Of a stretch of 64,000 bases of DNA, positions 53,874-63,155 are shown piece by piece. A program made the position numbers and the translations under genes. The stretch is from G965218495 sp965262785. GTDB lineage: Bacteria > Bacteroidota > Rhodothermia > Rhodothermales > Bin80. Each line of letters opens with the position of its first letter. The first letter of the stretch is position 1. The notes under the pieces were generated by a model. It saw nothing but the letters and a program-made list of their open reading frames with translations. It had not been told where the DNA came from and did not search any database. The stretch lies in the NCBI GenBank assembly GCA_965262785.1, contig OZ253559.1:3472001-3536000 (forward strand), read 5' to 3'.

Positions 53874-54380
53874 CTATTCTTCTTCTTTTTCCGCTTCGGC
53901 CGCTTTTGCTGCCACGGCTTTTGCCTTCTTCTCTTCCAGGGCCTTTTTGCGCGCCGCCGCTTCGGCAGCTTCCCGCTTGGCAGCAACTTCAGCCTCGTGC
54001 TCCAGCGCTGCTGTGCGACGGTCCACAGAAGTAACCTTCTTGTTTGCCTCTGCCTTCGCGGCATGACGCTCGCGGTGCTGCTGAACCGCTTCGCTTATCT
54101 CCTCTTCTGCTCCCCCCTTGCGCTTTAAGTGGAGACCCAACAGGAGCCCTTGCTTGCTAAGCAGGCTGCGCACGGTGGCGGTAGGCTGCGCACCCACGCC
54201 AAGCCAGTACATCACTCGCTCGTTCTTGAGCTCCACACGTGCTGGCTCTTCCAAAGGATAATAGCGGCCTACGTCTTCAATGAAGCGCCCGTCACGTGGA
54301 CTGCGGACATCTGCCACCACTACAGCCCAGATGGGCAACTTTTTGCGGCCCATGCGCCGCAGTCTGAGTTTTACTGCCAC
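53874..54380 (-). CDS. rpsP: Ribosomal protein S16 with long charged C-terminal tail
   Basis: 168 residues; the S16 core is the first ~85 (MAVKLRLRRMGRKKLPIWAV, FIEDVGRYYPLEEP, VMYWLGVGAQPTATVRSLLS). The rest is a lysine/alanine/glutamate-rich, probably coiled-coil tail (EHEAEVAAKREAAEAAARKK), about twice the minimal length. Such tails are common in Bacteroidota-type S16 and their role is unknown. It is the second gene after ffh and leads the rimM-trmD-rplS group. Confidence 0.95.
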   Translation of the reverse strand: MAVKLRLRRMGRKKLPIWAVVVADVRSPRDGRFIEDVGRYYPLEEPARVELKNERVMYWLGVGAQPTATVRSLLSKQGLLLGLHLKRKGGAEEEISEAVQQHRERHAAKAEANKKVTSVDRRTAALEHEAEVAAKREAAEAAARKKALEEKKAKAVAAKAAEAEKEEE

Positions 54381-54404
54381 TCTCGTGTACCTGTTTTTCT
54401 TGAG

Positions 54405-55766
54405 TTAGCGCATCATTTGCGTCAGCTGGGCAGGGTTGATCTGCCTGCCCGACTGCTTCAGCTTCATCGCACTCTTCATCATCTTGCGCAAGGTGCGCAA
54501 GTGCTTCAGCACGTCATTGACATCACGCACCTGGAGGCCGCTGCCCCGCGCAATGCGTCGACGTCGGCTGCTGGTGATGATTTCCGGCTTACGCCGCTCC
54601 TGTGGAGTCATGGATAGGATGACCGCTTCCATGTACTTAAGCGATTCCGAGTCCCCGTCAGGCTGCGTATTCTTGGTGAGCTGTTTGGCCCCCGGCACCA
54701 TTCCCATGACATCGGACAGCGACCCCATTGCCTGCATTTTCCGTAGGTAGTCCAGGAAATCCTGCAGATCAAACTGCTCCTTACGAATCTTCCTGCGGAG
54801 CGCAGCAGCCTGCTGCTGATCGAATTGCTGCTGCGCTTTTTCGACGAGCGTCACCACATCGCCCATGCCCAGGATCCGCCGTGCCATGCGGTCCGGGTGG
54901 AATGCCGAAAGTTGGCTCAGCTTCTCGCCGGTGGACGCAAACTTGATCGGCTTATTTACAACCGATCGAATCGATAGCGCTGCGCCCCCGCGCGTGTCGC
55001 CATCCAGCTTCGACAGTACGACACCGCTAAAGTCAAGCTGTTTGTTAAATTCCCACGCAGTGTTTACGGCATCCTGTCCCGTCATGCTGTCGACCACGAA
55101 TAGAATCTCCGACGGCTTAACGGACCGCTTAATCTCCGACACCTCCGCCATCATTGCCTGATCGACATGAAGGCGTCCGGCGGTATCGATGATTACGACA
55201 TCCTGAGCACTCTTGCGGGCCGCCAAGACTGCTTCACGCGCTACGCGCGGGGCGTCCTGCACCACCAAACCCGTATCGTCCACGACCGAATACACTGGAA
55301 CTTCAATCTCGCCGGCAAGCGTGCGAAGTTGATCTACAGCGGCTGGACGATAGACATCGGCAGCGGCGAGCAGCGGAACCCTGCCTTGGCCCTTCAGGTG
55401 CAGAGCTAGCTTTCCGCAGAAAGTGGTCTTGCCTGATCCCTGCAGGCCAGCGACCAGAATCACCGTTGGCGGGCGTCCGCTGAGCTTTATTCCCTTGGAC
55501 GTGCCACCGAGCAACGTGACTAGCTCGTCGTAAACTATCTTTACCAGCAACTGGCCCGGTGCCACAGACCGAAGCACTTCTTCGCCCAGTGCCTTATCCT
55601 TGACGCGGTTGGTGAAACTTCGGGCAACCTGGTAGTTGACATCCGCCTCCAGCAGGGCCCGCCTTACATCGCCCATCGTCTGGGCGACGTTGAGTTCGGT
55701 TATGCGACCCTGACCGGAAAGGCGCTGCAGCGCCCCCTCCAGCTTTGTTGTCAGGCTGTCAAACAT
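54405..55766 (-). CDS. ffh: Signal recognition particle protein Ffh
   Basis: 453 residues. NG GTPase domain: GLQGSGKTTFCGKLALHLKG (G1), DTAGRLHVDQAMMAEVSEIK (G3), LSKLDGDTRGGAALS (G4). M domain with the hydrophobic finger (FLDYLRKMQAMGSLSDVMGM) and RRIARGSGLQVRDVNDVLKH for 4.5S RNA binding. It targets membrane and secreted proteins to the translocon. It is the first gene of the minus-strand translation block, 24 bases ahead of rpsP, with a plausible promoter just upstream. Confidence 0.97.
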   Translation of the reverse strand: MFDSLTTKLEGALQRLSGQGRITELNVAQTMGDVRRALLEADVNYQVARSFTNRVKDKALGEEVLRSVAPGQLLVKIVYDELVTLLGGTSKGIKLSGRPPTVILVAGLQGSGKTTFCGKLALHLKGQGRVPLLAAADVYRPAAVDQLRTLAGEIEVPVYSVVDDTGLVVQDAPRVAREAVLAARKSAQDVVIIDTAGRLHVDQAMMAEVSEIKRSVKPSEILFVVDSMTGQDAVNTAWEFNKQLDFSGVVLSKLDGDTRGGAALSIRSVVNKPIKFASTGEKLSQLSAFHPDRMARRILGMGDVVTLVEKAQQQFDQQQAAALRRKIRKEQFDLQDFLDYLRKMQAMGSLSDVMGMVPGAKQLTKNTQPDGDSESLKYMEAVILSMTPQERRKPEIITSSRRRRIARGSGLQVRDVNDVLKHLRTLRKMMKSAMKLKQSGRQINPAQLTQMMR

Positions 55767-55798
55767 CAGGCTGATTCAGCAAAGTGCATAGAACAGCT

Positions 55799-55827
55799 AA
55801 TTTACTGTGTGCAGTCCGTTTTAACAA
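55799..55827 (-). promoter_or_regulatory. Candidate promoter for the ffh-rpsP block
   Basis: On the minus strand, TTGTTA (55827-55822) and TAAATT (55804-55799) are separated by exactly 17 bases, a sigma-70-like layout, 33 bases ahead of the ffh ATG. Bacteroidota-type sigma factors prefer other motifs, so this is a moderate call. Confidence 0.4.
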
Positions 55828-55888
55828 CTGCAGGCGAAAATTGATTAGCCACCAATGATCCTACGCGGATTCTTCACATCTGTTTGCC

Positions 55889-56467
55889 TTGACTGCGGTC
55901 CGTGACAAGGCTTCACTTCGAGCGCATTGCAAGGCCTATCGCGCCAATCTCTCGCCCGCGGAGTACGCGCGACGAAGTCGACAGATCTGCGTTCGCACCG
56001 CGCAGCTCTCCGCCTTGCGGGGAGCACAGGTAGTTCATACCTACTGGCCTGACATCAGTCGGCGTGAAGTAGACATTCGCCCACTGGTCATGTATCTGCG
56101 GGCACTGGCAAAAAGAGTCGTTTTGCCAGTGGTGAATAAGGATGCAACTGCACCAACACTGCTATCGGTCCCCTTTGAGTCAGAGGCGCACCTGCGGCCC
56201 AATCGGTGGGGCATTCTGGAGCCTGCGGGTGGCCAGCCCGTGGATCGCTCTGAGATTGACGCGGTAATCGTGCCGGCCTTGGCAGCAGATCCGTACGGCG
56301 TGCGACTGGGTTACGGCGGTGGGTTCTACGACGCATACCTTGCAGGCATGCAAGCTACTGTAGTATGCCCAGTCTACGATGCCTGCACGAAAGAGCGGCT
56401 AGTGGCCGAGCCGCATGACATTTCGGTACACGTGCTCATCACAGAAACGCGCGTGCTGCATTGTTAA
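55889..56467 (+). CDS. 5-formyltetrahydrofolate cyclo-ligase
   Basis: 192 residues from the TTG at 55889; no ATG or GTG exists at a sensible position, and later starts would lose the conserved N-terminal helix. Motifs: VVHTYWPDISRREVDIRPLV, PNRWGILEP and the ATP/substrate loop YGVRLGYGGGFYDAYLAGM. It makes 5,10-methenyl-THF from 5-formyl-THF. It is divergent from ffh, with about 120 bases between the starts. Confidence 0.92.
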   Translation: MTAVRDKASLRAHCKAYRANLSPAEYARRSRQICVRTAQLSALRGAQVVHTYWPDISRREVDIRPLVMYLRALAKRVVLPVVNKDATAPTLLSVPFESEAHLRPNRWGILEPAGGQPVDRSEIDAVIVPALAADPYGVRLGYGGGFYDAYLAGMQATVVCPVYDACTKERLVAEPHDISVHVLITETRVLHC

Positions 56468-56640
56468 GCGCCCGACTGCCTCCAGATCAGGCCGCAATGT
56501 GCACATAGTTCGCCGAGTTCAGTTGAACCGATTCGGCCATGCGTAGTACCTTGACACAAGGGCCACCATTCTTGCGTAAAACCGGGTGGCGAACCTGGGC
56601 CAACCTGACTGCCAGAGACCCGTTCACTTGCCGACACGCC

Positions 56641-57282
56641 ATGAGCACTAAGACCAAGCAGCGTGCCCCGGAACACGACGTAATCGTCCAGGAAGACAGC
56701 ATAGCTGGCCAGGACCTTCTCTCGGCGCAAGAGCTGGAAGCAGTGCTGTTTGAGGATGCTGACCGGTCCGCACCCGGCCCGGTCAACCTGACGACCGTTG
56801 CGGGGCTGGGCCTGATCGCGGTAGGCCTCCTCTACCTCCTTCAGCTCACAAACCTGCTACCTGGAAATCTCGGCGGTCTAGTCACGCTGCTGATTTGGAT
56901 GGCCGGCGCCTTCATCATTCTTATTGGCACTGGCGCGAATTTAAGCGGATCTTCCAAAAAAAAACGCAAGCCTAAGAGAAAGTCCACTAAGAGACGGAAG
57001 GTCGCAAAATCATTTCAGACCACCGGAAAGAAGGACACTCAGCATGACTACGAAAGCGCAGTCTCGAAGCTGAAAAAGAAGCGTCTGCGCAGGTCCCACA
57101 ACAAGAAGATCTTAGGCGTAGCCGGCGGCATAGCCGAGTATTTTGGCATTGACCCTACTCTGGTGCGCGTCGCAGTAATCATTCTGGCCATATCCACCAT
57201 GTTCACAACCGCCGTGGTCTACTTGGTTCTTGGCTGGGCAATGGGAATCCCCGAGACGAGCGGCTCGTCAGGTGACGACTAA
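56641..57282 (+). CDS. PspC-domain membrane protein (long form)
   Basis: About 213 residues from the ATG at 56641 (MSTKTKQRAPEHDVIVQEDS). Two N-terminal hydrophobic stretches (GLGLIAVGLLYLLQLTNLLP and LVTLLIWMAGAFIILIGTGA) are followed by a very basic linker (SSKKKRKPKRKSTKRRKVAK), then a PspC domain: NKKILGVAGGIAEYFGIDPT and VVYLVLGWAMGIPE. PspC-domain proteins sense or buffer membrane stress. A second, minimal PspC protein follows 135 bases downstream. Confidence 0.8.
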   Translation: MSTKTKQRAPEHDVIVQEDSIAGQDLLSAQELEAVLFEDADRSAPGPVNLTTVAGLGLIAVGLLYLLQLTNLLPGNLGGLVTLLIWMAGAFIILIGTGANLSGSSKKKRKPKRKSTKRRKVAKSFQTTGKKDTQHDYESAVSKLKKKRLRRSHNKKILGVAGGIAEYFGIDPTLVRVAVIILAISTMFTTAVVYLVLGWAMGIPETSGSSGDD

Positions 57283-57417
57283 GGAAGAACGAGACTGTTC
57301 CAGACCTTGGTTATGTCCTACCACGTAGGCCACGTTCACACGTGCATGCGCGCATCGCCCGGCAGCAAGTAGGCGCGCTTCGCATCTCGCCGAAAGTTTG
57401 CTCACAACACGAATACA

Positions 57418-57606
57418 TTGACAGACAAGAAACGACTCACACTATCGCAGAACCGCAAAATACTTGGCGTATGCGGCGGCATTGCCGAGTACTATTCCGT
57501 CGATCCGACGCATGTTCGCATCGGCGCAGTCGTGCTGCTTATACTAGGGGTCGGATCCCTGCTTCTGGTCTACTTGATTCTGGCCATAGCCTTGCCCAAA
57601 GGCTGA
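57418..57606 (+). CDS. Small PspC-domain protein
   Basis: 62 residues from a TTG start (MTDKKRLTLSQNRKILGVCG). It consists of almost nothing but a PspC domain: RKILGVCGGIAEYYSVDPTH, then one membrane helix LLILGVGSLLLVYLILAIAL. It parallels the C-terminal domain of the preceding gene closely, suggesting a tandem duplication or domain split. Confidence 0.8.
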   Translation: MTDKKRLTLSQNRKILGVCGGIAEYYSVDPTHVRIGAVVLLILGVGSLLLVYLILAIALPKG

Positions 57607-57715
57607 CTGTGCTTGTGCCTGCACAGGGCATGTTGGGGATCCGAACCTACTTCTCAGTTGCCGCCGGATCCTGGCGCATAGGCCCAAAGTGATATATTGA
57701 CTGGCTCGTCCGTGC

Positions 57716-57735
57716 CGGAAGGCTTTCTCCTTCCG
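57716..57735 (+). other. 7-bp hairpin upstream of rfbB
   Basis: CGGAAGG (57716-57722) and CCTTCCG (57729-57735) pair perfectly around a 6-base loop. It lies 110 bases past the small PspC gene and 82 bases ahead of the rfbB start. It may be a terminator for the PspC genes or a leader structure for rfbB; no T-run follows. Confidence 0.3.
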
Positions 57736-57817
57736 CGCGCCCGGTTGTCTGGTGCAGGGAAGCGCATCGGCCTTGCGCGCGTTCAAGTGCGGTTTTGATC
57801 CAGAACTTCCCAAACGC

Positions 57818-58897
57818 ATGGCGCCTCGCCACGAACCAAAGCGCGTACTTGTCACAGGCGGCGCCGGTTTTATCGGCTCCAACTTCCTGCTGCGCATGGT
57901 ACGCCGTCACCCGCAGGTAGCGTTTGTCAACCTGGACAAGCTCACCTACGCCGGCAACCTGATGAGCCTGCGAAGCATTGAGGCTGCTGACAACTACTCG
58001 TTCGTGCGGGGAGATGTAGCGGATTCGGACCTTGTTTCGAGGCTCTTTAAGCAGCATCAGTTCACCAGCGTCGTCCACTTTGCTGCGGAGAGCCATGTGG
58101 ATCGGTCCATTTTGGCGCCGCTGGCATTTGTGCGGTCCAACACCGTTGGCACCGTAACGCTCCTGGAGGCAGCAAGACGGGCTTGGGCCGACCACGCCCG
58201 CCACGCTGGCGTGTACCGTCTCCTGCACGTGTCGACCGACGAAGTGTTCGGCTCGCTGGGCCACGATTCCTACTTCACGGAAAGCACACCTTACAATCCG
58301 CGCTCGCCCTACTCTGCGTCAAAAGCCGCCGCGGATCATTTTGTACGAGCATACGCACACACCTACGGCCTCCCCGTGAGCATCTCCAACTGCTCCAACA
58401 ACTACGGCCCCTTCCAATTCCCAGAAAAGCTCATCCCGCTGGTGATCATGCGGGCTGCCAACAATCAGGCGATTCCGATCTATGGCAAGGGAGAAAACGT
58501 ACGAGACTGGCTCCATGTGGCAGACCATTGCGATGCCTTGGACTTGATCTTGCGCCAGGGAGAGCCCGGTGCAACTTATCTGGTTGGGGGCAACAATGAA
58601 TGCGCCAACCTTGACTTGGTGAAACTGATTTTGGACCTGGTTGATGAGCGGCTGGGCGCCAGGAGCGGACATTCGCGAAACCTTATCACGTTTGTTCCTG
58701 ACCGCCCAGGTCATGACTTTCGCTACGCCATCAATGCCCAGCACCTGCAGGATTCACTAGGGTGGCACCCGCGCTACACACTGGAAACTGGTTTGCGGCA
58801 GACCGTCGCGTGGTACCTGGACCACATGGACTGGCTTCAAAGCGTAACGGACCGCTCCTACATGGATTACATTCAGGCGCAGTATGGCACGCTTTGA
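57818..58897 (+). CDS. rfbB: dTDP-glucose 4,6-dehydratase
   Basis: 359 residues from the ATG at 57818. Extended SDR motifs: VTGGAGFIGSNFLLRMVRRH (NAD binding), VHFAAESHVDRSI, VSTDEVFGSLG, PYSASKAAADHFVRAYAHTY (catalytic YxxxK), and NCSNNYGPFQFPEKLIPLVI. It makes dTDP-4-keto-6-deoxyglucose for rhamnose and related surface sugars. The rest of the dTDP-rhamnose set is not in the window. The HAD phosphatase gene starts 14 bases before its stop. Confidence 0.93.
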   Translation: MAPRHEPKRVLVTGGAGFIGSNFLLRMVRRHPQVAFVNLDKLTYAGNLMSLRSIEAADNYSFVRGDVADSDLVSRLFKQHQFTSVVHFAAESHVDRSILAPLAFVRSNTVGTVTLLEAARRAWADHARHAGVYRLLHVSTDEVFGSLGHDSYFTESTPYNPRSPYSASKAAADHFVRAYAHTYGLPVSISNCSNNYGPFQFPEKLIPLVIMRAANNQAIPIYGKGENVRDWLHVADHCDALDLILRQGEPGATYLVGGNNECANLDLVKLILDLVDERLGARSGHSRNLITFVPDRPGHDFRYAINAQHLQDSLGWHPRYTLETGLRQTVAWYLDHMDWLQSVTDRSYMDYIQAQYGTL

Positions 58898-59595
58898 AGG
58901 AAGGAAGCTGCTGCTTTTTGATATCGATGGGACGCTCCTGACCTCCAATGGCGTTAGCAGGCGGCTCATGGACGAAGCGCTCGCAGGCCTGTTCGGCCCG
59001 CACGTGTCCAGTCATGGCGTGGCGTTCTCTGGAAGGACTGACCTTGATATTATGGCCGAAATCCTCCGGACCCATGGCCTACCGGCCGAGGATCTTCCGC
59101 GCCTCGTGCCTCTCGCGCTTGAGACCTATGCGCGCCGGGCGCGCGGCCGGATCCATTCAGCGAGCGTTACCGTGCTGCCCAAGGTTCGCCATCTGCTCGA
59201 GCGTTTGCACGGAGACAAGACTGTGCAGCTCGGACTCGTAACCGGCAACCTGCATGCAACGGCATACCTCAAGCTGGAAGCGGTGGGCCTTGCGTTAATG
59301 TTCCCATTTTGGCGCTTTTGGCAGCGACCATGCGGATCGCAATCTGCTCCCAGCGTTGGCTGTCAAGCGTGCTTGGGAGTACAGCGGGGTTGGCTACACG
59401 GGACATGACATCGTGGTTATTGGGGATTCGGTCCACGACGTTCGATGTGGACTTCACACCGGGGCCTATTGCGTAGCGGTCGCAACCGGGCTGACCAGCA
59501 CTGACCTACTGGCCGCCGAGAAGCCGCACTTGCTGCTAGAGGACCTGTCAAATGCTGAAGCATTCTGCGCTGCGGTTTTAAGTGAGCCGCGATGA
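58884..59595 (+). pseudogene. HAD-family hydrolase (phosphoglycolate-phosphatase-like) split by a one-base frameshift
   Basis: The first frame gives LLLFDIDGTLLTSNG (motif I), a cap region (LDIMAEILRTHGLP...ALETYARRARG), GLVTGNLHATAYLKLEAVGL (motif II region) and then derails. The next frame carries on as GAFGSDHADRNLLPALAVKR and GHDIVVIGDSVHDVRCG (motif IV). Removing one T from TTTT at 59307-59310 restores FPFGAFGSDHAD and a 236-residue protein of normal length. The site is a homopolymer, so a sequencing indel is as likely as a real mutation. The start overlaps rfbB by 14 bases, and the stop is 5 bases from the convergent phosphatase stop. Confidence 0.8.
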
Positions 59596-59600
59596 CCTGG

Positions 59601-60092
59601 CTAAACCTTGGGCGCAAGGTTGTAGCGGCGCGTCAGCATTTCAAGAATTTTCCTGCAGGTCCGGTCGATGATTGTGAAGACGAGCTCGAAGCTGCCATCG
59701 AAGTATGGATCTGGCACCTCATCCGTATTCGGGTCAGGGTCGTACTCGCTAAATCGATTGACCTTCCCGTTGTATCCTCCAGCCCGGTCCATCAGGAGCA
59801 CGTCACGCTCAATGCTGCGATCCATCGCGTAGATGTGATCGAAGTATTCGAGGTCCTCGTATTCCAGCTGCTGTGCGCGCTGGTTGCTCAGATCAATGCC
59901 GTGCCGCTTCGCAGTTCCCCTCATGCGCACATCCGGCTTTTCCCCGATATGCCATGCACCTACACCCGACGAAGCCACCTCGAAGTGATGGGCCAACCTC
60001 GCCTGGCGCACAAGGTCTTCAAAGATTCCCTGTGCCAGTGGACTCCGGCAAATGTTGCCCAGGCACACAAACATGACCCTGATTGGCGTCAC
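59601..60092 (-). CDS. Low-molecular-weight protein-tyrosine phosphatase
   Basis: About 163 residues from the GTG at 60092, preceded by AGGTGG; an upstream open stretch is not conserved in character. The P-loop VMFVCLGNICRSPLAQGIFE holds the CX5R(S) active site, and the acid loop is VPDPYFDGSFEL. Related enzymes control tyrosine kinases of polysaccharide export, which fits the neighbouring rfbB. It converges with the HAD gene with only 5 bases between stops. Confidence 0.93.
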   Translation of the reverse strand: MTPIRVMFVCLGNICRSPLAQGIFEDLVRQARLAHHFEVASSGVGAWHIGEKPDVRMRGTAKRHGIDLSNQRAQQLEYEDLEYFDHIYAMDRSIERDVLLMDRAGGYNGKVNRFSEYDPDPNTDEVPDPYFDGSFELVFTIIDRTCRKILEMLTRRYNLAPKV

Positions 60093-62246
60093 ATCGCCAC
60101 CTCGCTCTCGTTGGGAAGAATCATTTTTGCGGCCATCAAAAAATTGCGCCCTCAAAGTGGCCGCGTGCCGAATCCCGCAAAGATACAGCGTTGGCAGTTA
60201 ATGCGAATACTGGATCCTATATTGCGTACTGGTCTCAAGCCCGCGTAACCACGAACACAAGAAGGAGCCGCCAGAAGCAAGCCAATTGAGCCGGCACTGA
60301 AGCTCGTGCACTTCCAATTGGATTCTCATTCTGGTAGCCCAGCTGCTTGCTGAATCGTTGCTGTTGGGGCCATGTGCCGACGCTAATTTGCCAAGACCTG
60401 TGACGGCGCCACAGCCTGGGCGGCCGCAGTGACGCTGGCGTCGAATGGCGGAAGGGTTGTGTCATTTTCCTGCAAGCAATTTGTCCGTGCGGGGGCGGAG
60501 ATTTCTGCCGAAAGCGGTGCAGTGCTTTTGCGAATAGGATCCGTTCCTTAGCGTACCGGAAATTCGGTGGCTTGGACAAGGGTGATATCGGTACTCCGAA
60601 TGGCGAACGCGTCATGTGGACTGCATCCCCCGGGTGCCGCTCGAGCGCATCCGCCTCTTACGCGGCGCCCGATCGGAGATATAGGTGGCAGCAAGTCAGG
60701 CTGGGGCGCATTACTAGACGAACGAAACCGGCAACAAGGGGTCGCAGCTGCCCGCCCCGGGCCGCCGGAATTTGCTGGACGCAGCAGCTTCCGCAGCCGC
60801 AAGACGCTTTGGCACAGAACTATTGGTGCGGTCCAACCCACTGATTGAAATCGGGTCCTCCATAGAAAACGATTATGTTGGCGCTGTGCCGCAAGATCCA
60901 CAAGTAGTGGATAAGTATCCTGCGAAGGAAAATATCACGCCACTGCCCATCCCACGGGGCCGCCGCGAGGTGTGCTGAAACGCGCCACTGCCTCGGCCCG
61001 GAGGTCGGCGAGCCCAAACTCAATGACAAATGTGGCCCCGAACTCCATAAAGATCTCGGAGACTGGCCTCGCGACCTGCTGATAGGCAGACTTATTGCAT
61101 GCCATTCTTGCGGAGGGAGATTGTTTACCGCTAGTGTGGTCATTTGGTGAGCTCCAGGGACGGTTACCGACGAATTCTTGCCTTCGAATCTTCAACTCGT
61201 GAATCAAGGTGCGGCATAGCGATTGCCGGTCCCGCTGCGGACAATGGCCGATCCCGCTTTTTGGCTTCAATGAAGCTGCCGGCACACGCCTTGCAAAGTT
61301 CGTTGACCGCTTTGCATGGGCTTTGTCGCGGTCGCCCCGATTAGGGCGTTGGGCTGCATTTGCACAGCACCGGCCTACGGTCTTACGTCGGTTGTATGAT
61401 GGTGCACGCGAGCCTACCTCCCTTCCCGAATGATGCTAGTAGTCCGCGTCTGCCGCTCGTGTGCGATGCTTCGACTCACGTATTAGGCCCCGGCACTATT
61501 GAATTTCAAGTAGTAGAATCTAACGGGCACGCAGCTCGAGCAGGCCTGCACCGCGTAGCTGCTTCATACCAAACGCCCACCCACGCGAGAATGTGAAACT
61601 ACAGGCTCCGCCCCTTGTCTCGGCCGGTCATTATCATGCCGCAGCAGTTCGATAGCTCAGCGCACCAATGGCTTATTCAGGTTACGCTACGAAAGCACTT
61701 TGCCCTCGGCTCCCGATCCTTGGCGCTACGGCGGAGGCTCTTGAACCGGGTGCGCCCCAAAGTGTAGAATAGCCCGTACTTCGTAGCTATGCCTGTCGGT
61801 TGAGCTGCGCCCAAGGCGTAAAGCACAGTGTGGTGGCCGAGCTGCGTTGGAGCCTGACGCGGCTGCGAGAGCAGCTCCCCGGCAGGATCCTTAAAGCAAA
61901 TTTCAGGTCAACAGCATTGCCATGCTGCGATTCAGCGGACAGAGGTCTCTTCGCGGGAGCATTGCCGTGAGGAATGCCCGCAACCTTACCGCACCGGAGG
62001 TCCCATCCACCCGACGCGACTGGAGGGAAACTGGATTTGCAACGGGGTACAATACTGGCGCGTGCCATTCGCACTGTCCATTGCCAACTCAACTGCCATC
62101 TCAAGGGTGATCCCCCTCATGGCGAACGGTAGTGCGTCTAAAACGGTACGGCGGTATTTGCATGGAAAACCAGGAAATGCTTGCTGCAGCGAACACGACC
62201 CGTTTTTGCTGAGCACTCTGTCGAGCTCGCACTCTAATTCCAACGG
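60093..62246. other. Gene-poor stretch of about 2.1 kb
   Basis: Many short open frames exist on both strands, but none has a convincing start, ribosome site or recognisable domain. Adjacent frames around 60.85-61.1 kb on the minus strand look slightly protein-like (for example SEIFMEFGATFVIEFGLADL) and could be debris of a decayed gene. I found no tRNA, inverted-repeat element or tandem array. It contrasts strongly with the packed genes to its left. Confidence 0.4.
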
Positions 62247-63155
62247 ATGACGCCAGCAGCCTTTCCGCTAGAGCTGGTCGCGAATCAGCGGACTGAAATT
62301 ACGGATGTGGTTCCGCTCCTTGCCGCACGCTACGATGGGGCCATGGGGCCGTACCAGAAGCTGCTGTTCTGCTCAATGCACACAACAGCAGGCTTCCTTG
62401 ACCCGGATATGGCGCTCAAGCTGGAGCACCGCCGCGAATCCGTGGAAGCAGTCATCCAGTCGGCAAAGCGGCTATTTCCCAGCGGTGCGCCGTATTGGCA
62501 TGACCGCATGAACCTCAGGTCAGAGCTCAGTGACGAGCAAAAGCTCCGAGAGCCGCACAATGCCGACTCGCATCTCGTATACATATCCATGGGTCTGGGT
62601 AGCGCAGTCGAGTACGATAACAACCCTGGCCAACCGGTCTACTTTGTAGATCTGGACGGCATGAACGCCGGATTCCAGCGCCATCGCCAATCCGTAGCAG
62701 TCGGATATAATACCCGTGAATGCGTGTTTGAGCACGTCGTAGAGATGAAGATGCCAGATAAGCCCGTGGTGTCGGTTAATCTCGGTGAAAGCGTCCTCGG
62801 CAGGGAGCTCGATTTGGGCTTGCTCATAAAGACGCACCAGGTTCACCACGGCGTTGTAGTCCTTGGACTTGCGGATGACGAAGAACATGCCGGCCTTACT
62901 GTCAACGAATTCGAGCCGCTTCTGATAGAAAACGACCTGGCTGGCGTGCTGGACAACCCGCTTCACTACATGAAGAAAGAAGCCGTTGGCATCGTAAAGG
63001 ACCCACGCTCCCTACCGAAGCGAGCAAAGAAGTATCTGACCCATGACCTGATTCAGATCATCAACGAGATCGTGGCCACAGTCGGGCGCCACACGTCTAT
63101 TCTTCACCACGTCATTGAGCGGCTCGGAGGAAGCATCCCTACCTTGAGCGTGTGA
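62247..63155 (+). CDS. YjbQ/UPF0047-like protein with a long C-terminal extension
   Basis: 302 residues, versus about 135-140 for ordinary YjbQ proteins. The first ~165 residues follow the UPF0047 plan: QKLLFCSMHTTAGFLDPDMA, YWHDRMNLRSE, PHNADSHLVYISMGLGSAVE and DLDGMNAGFQRHRQSVAVGY. The next ~135 residues (SVNLGESVLGRELDLGLLIK, GLADDEEHAGLTVNEFEPLL, YLTHDLIQIINEIVATVGRH) are unrecognised. UPF0047 proteins have been linked to thiamin-phosphate synthase-like activity; the role here is unknown. It stands alone in a gene-poor region, with no ribosome site I can vouch for. Confidence 0.65.
   Translation: MTPAAFPLELVANQRTEITDVVPLLAARYDGAMGPYQKLLFCSMHTTAGFLDPDMALKLEHRRESVEAVIQSAKRLFPSGAPYWHDRMNLRSELSDEQKLREPHNADSHLVYISMGLGSAVEYDNNPGQPVYFVDLDGMNAGFQRHRQSVAVGYNTRECVFEHVVEMKMPDKPVVSVNLGESVLGRELDLGLLIKTHQVHHGVVVLGLADDEEHAGLTVNEFEPLLIENDLAGVLDNPLHYMKKEAVGIVKDPRSLPKRAKKYLTHDLIQIINEIVATVGRHTSILHHVIERLGGSIPTLSV

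Noticed and set aside
53864..54064. Arg/Lys-rich N-terminal extension of RimM
   Set aside because: It is the out-of-frame reading of the charged rpsP tail; RimM's conserved start is at 53863.
61170..61210. TTCGAATC stretch resembling a tRNA T-loop
   Set aside because: No matching acceptor, anticodon or D-arm could be folded around it.
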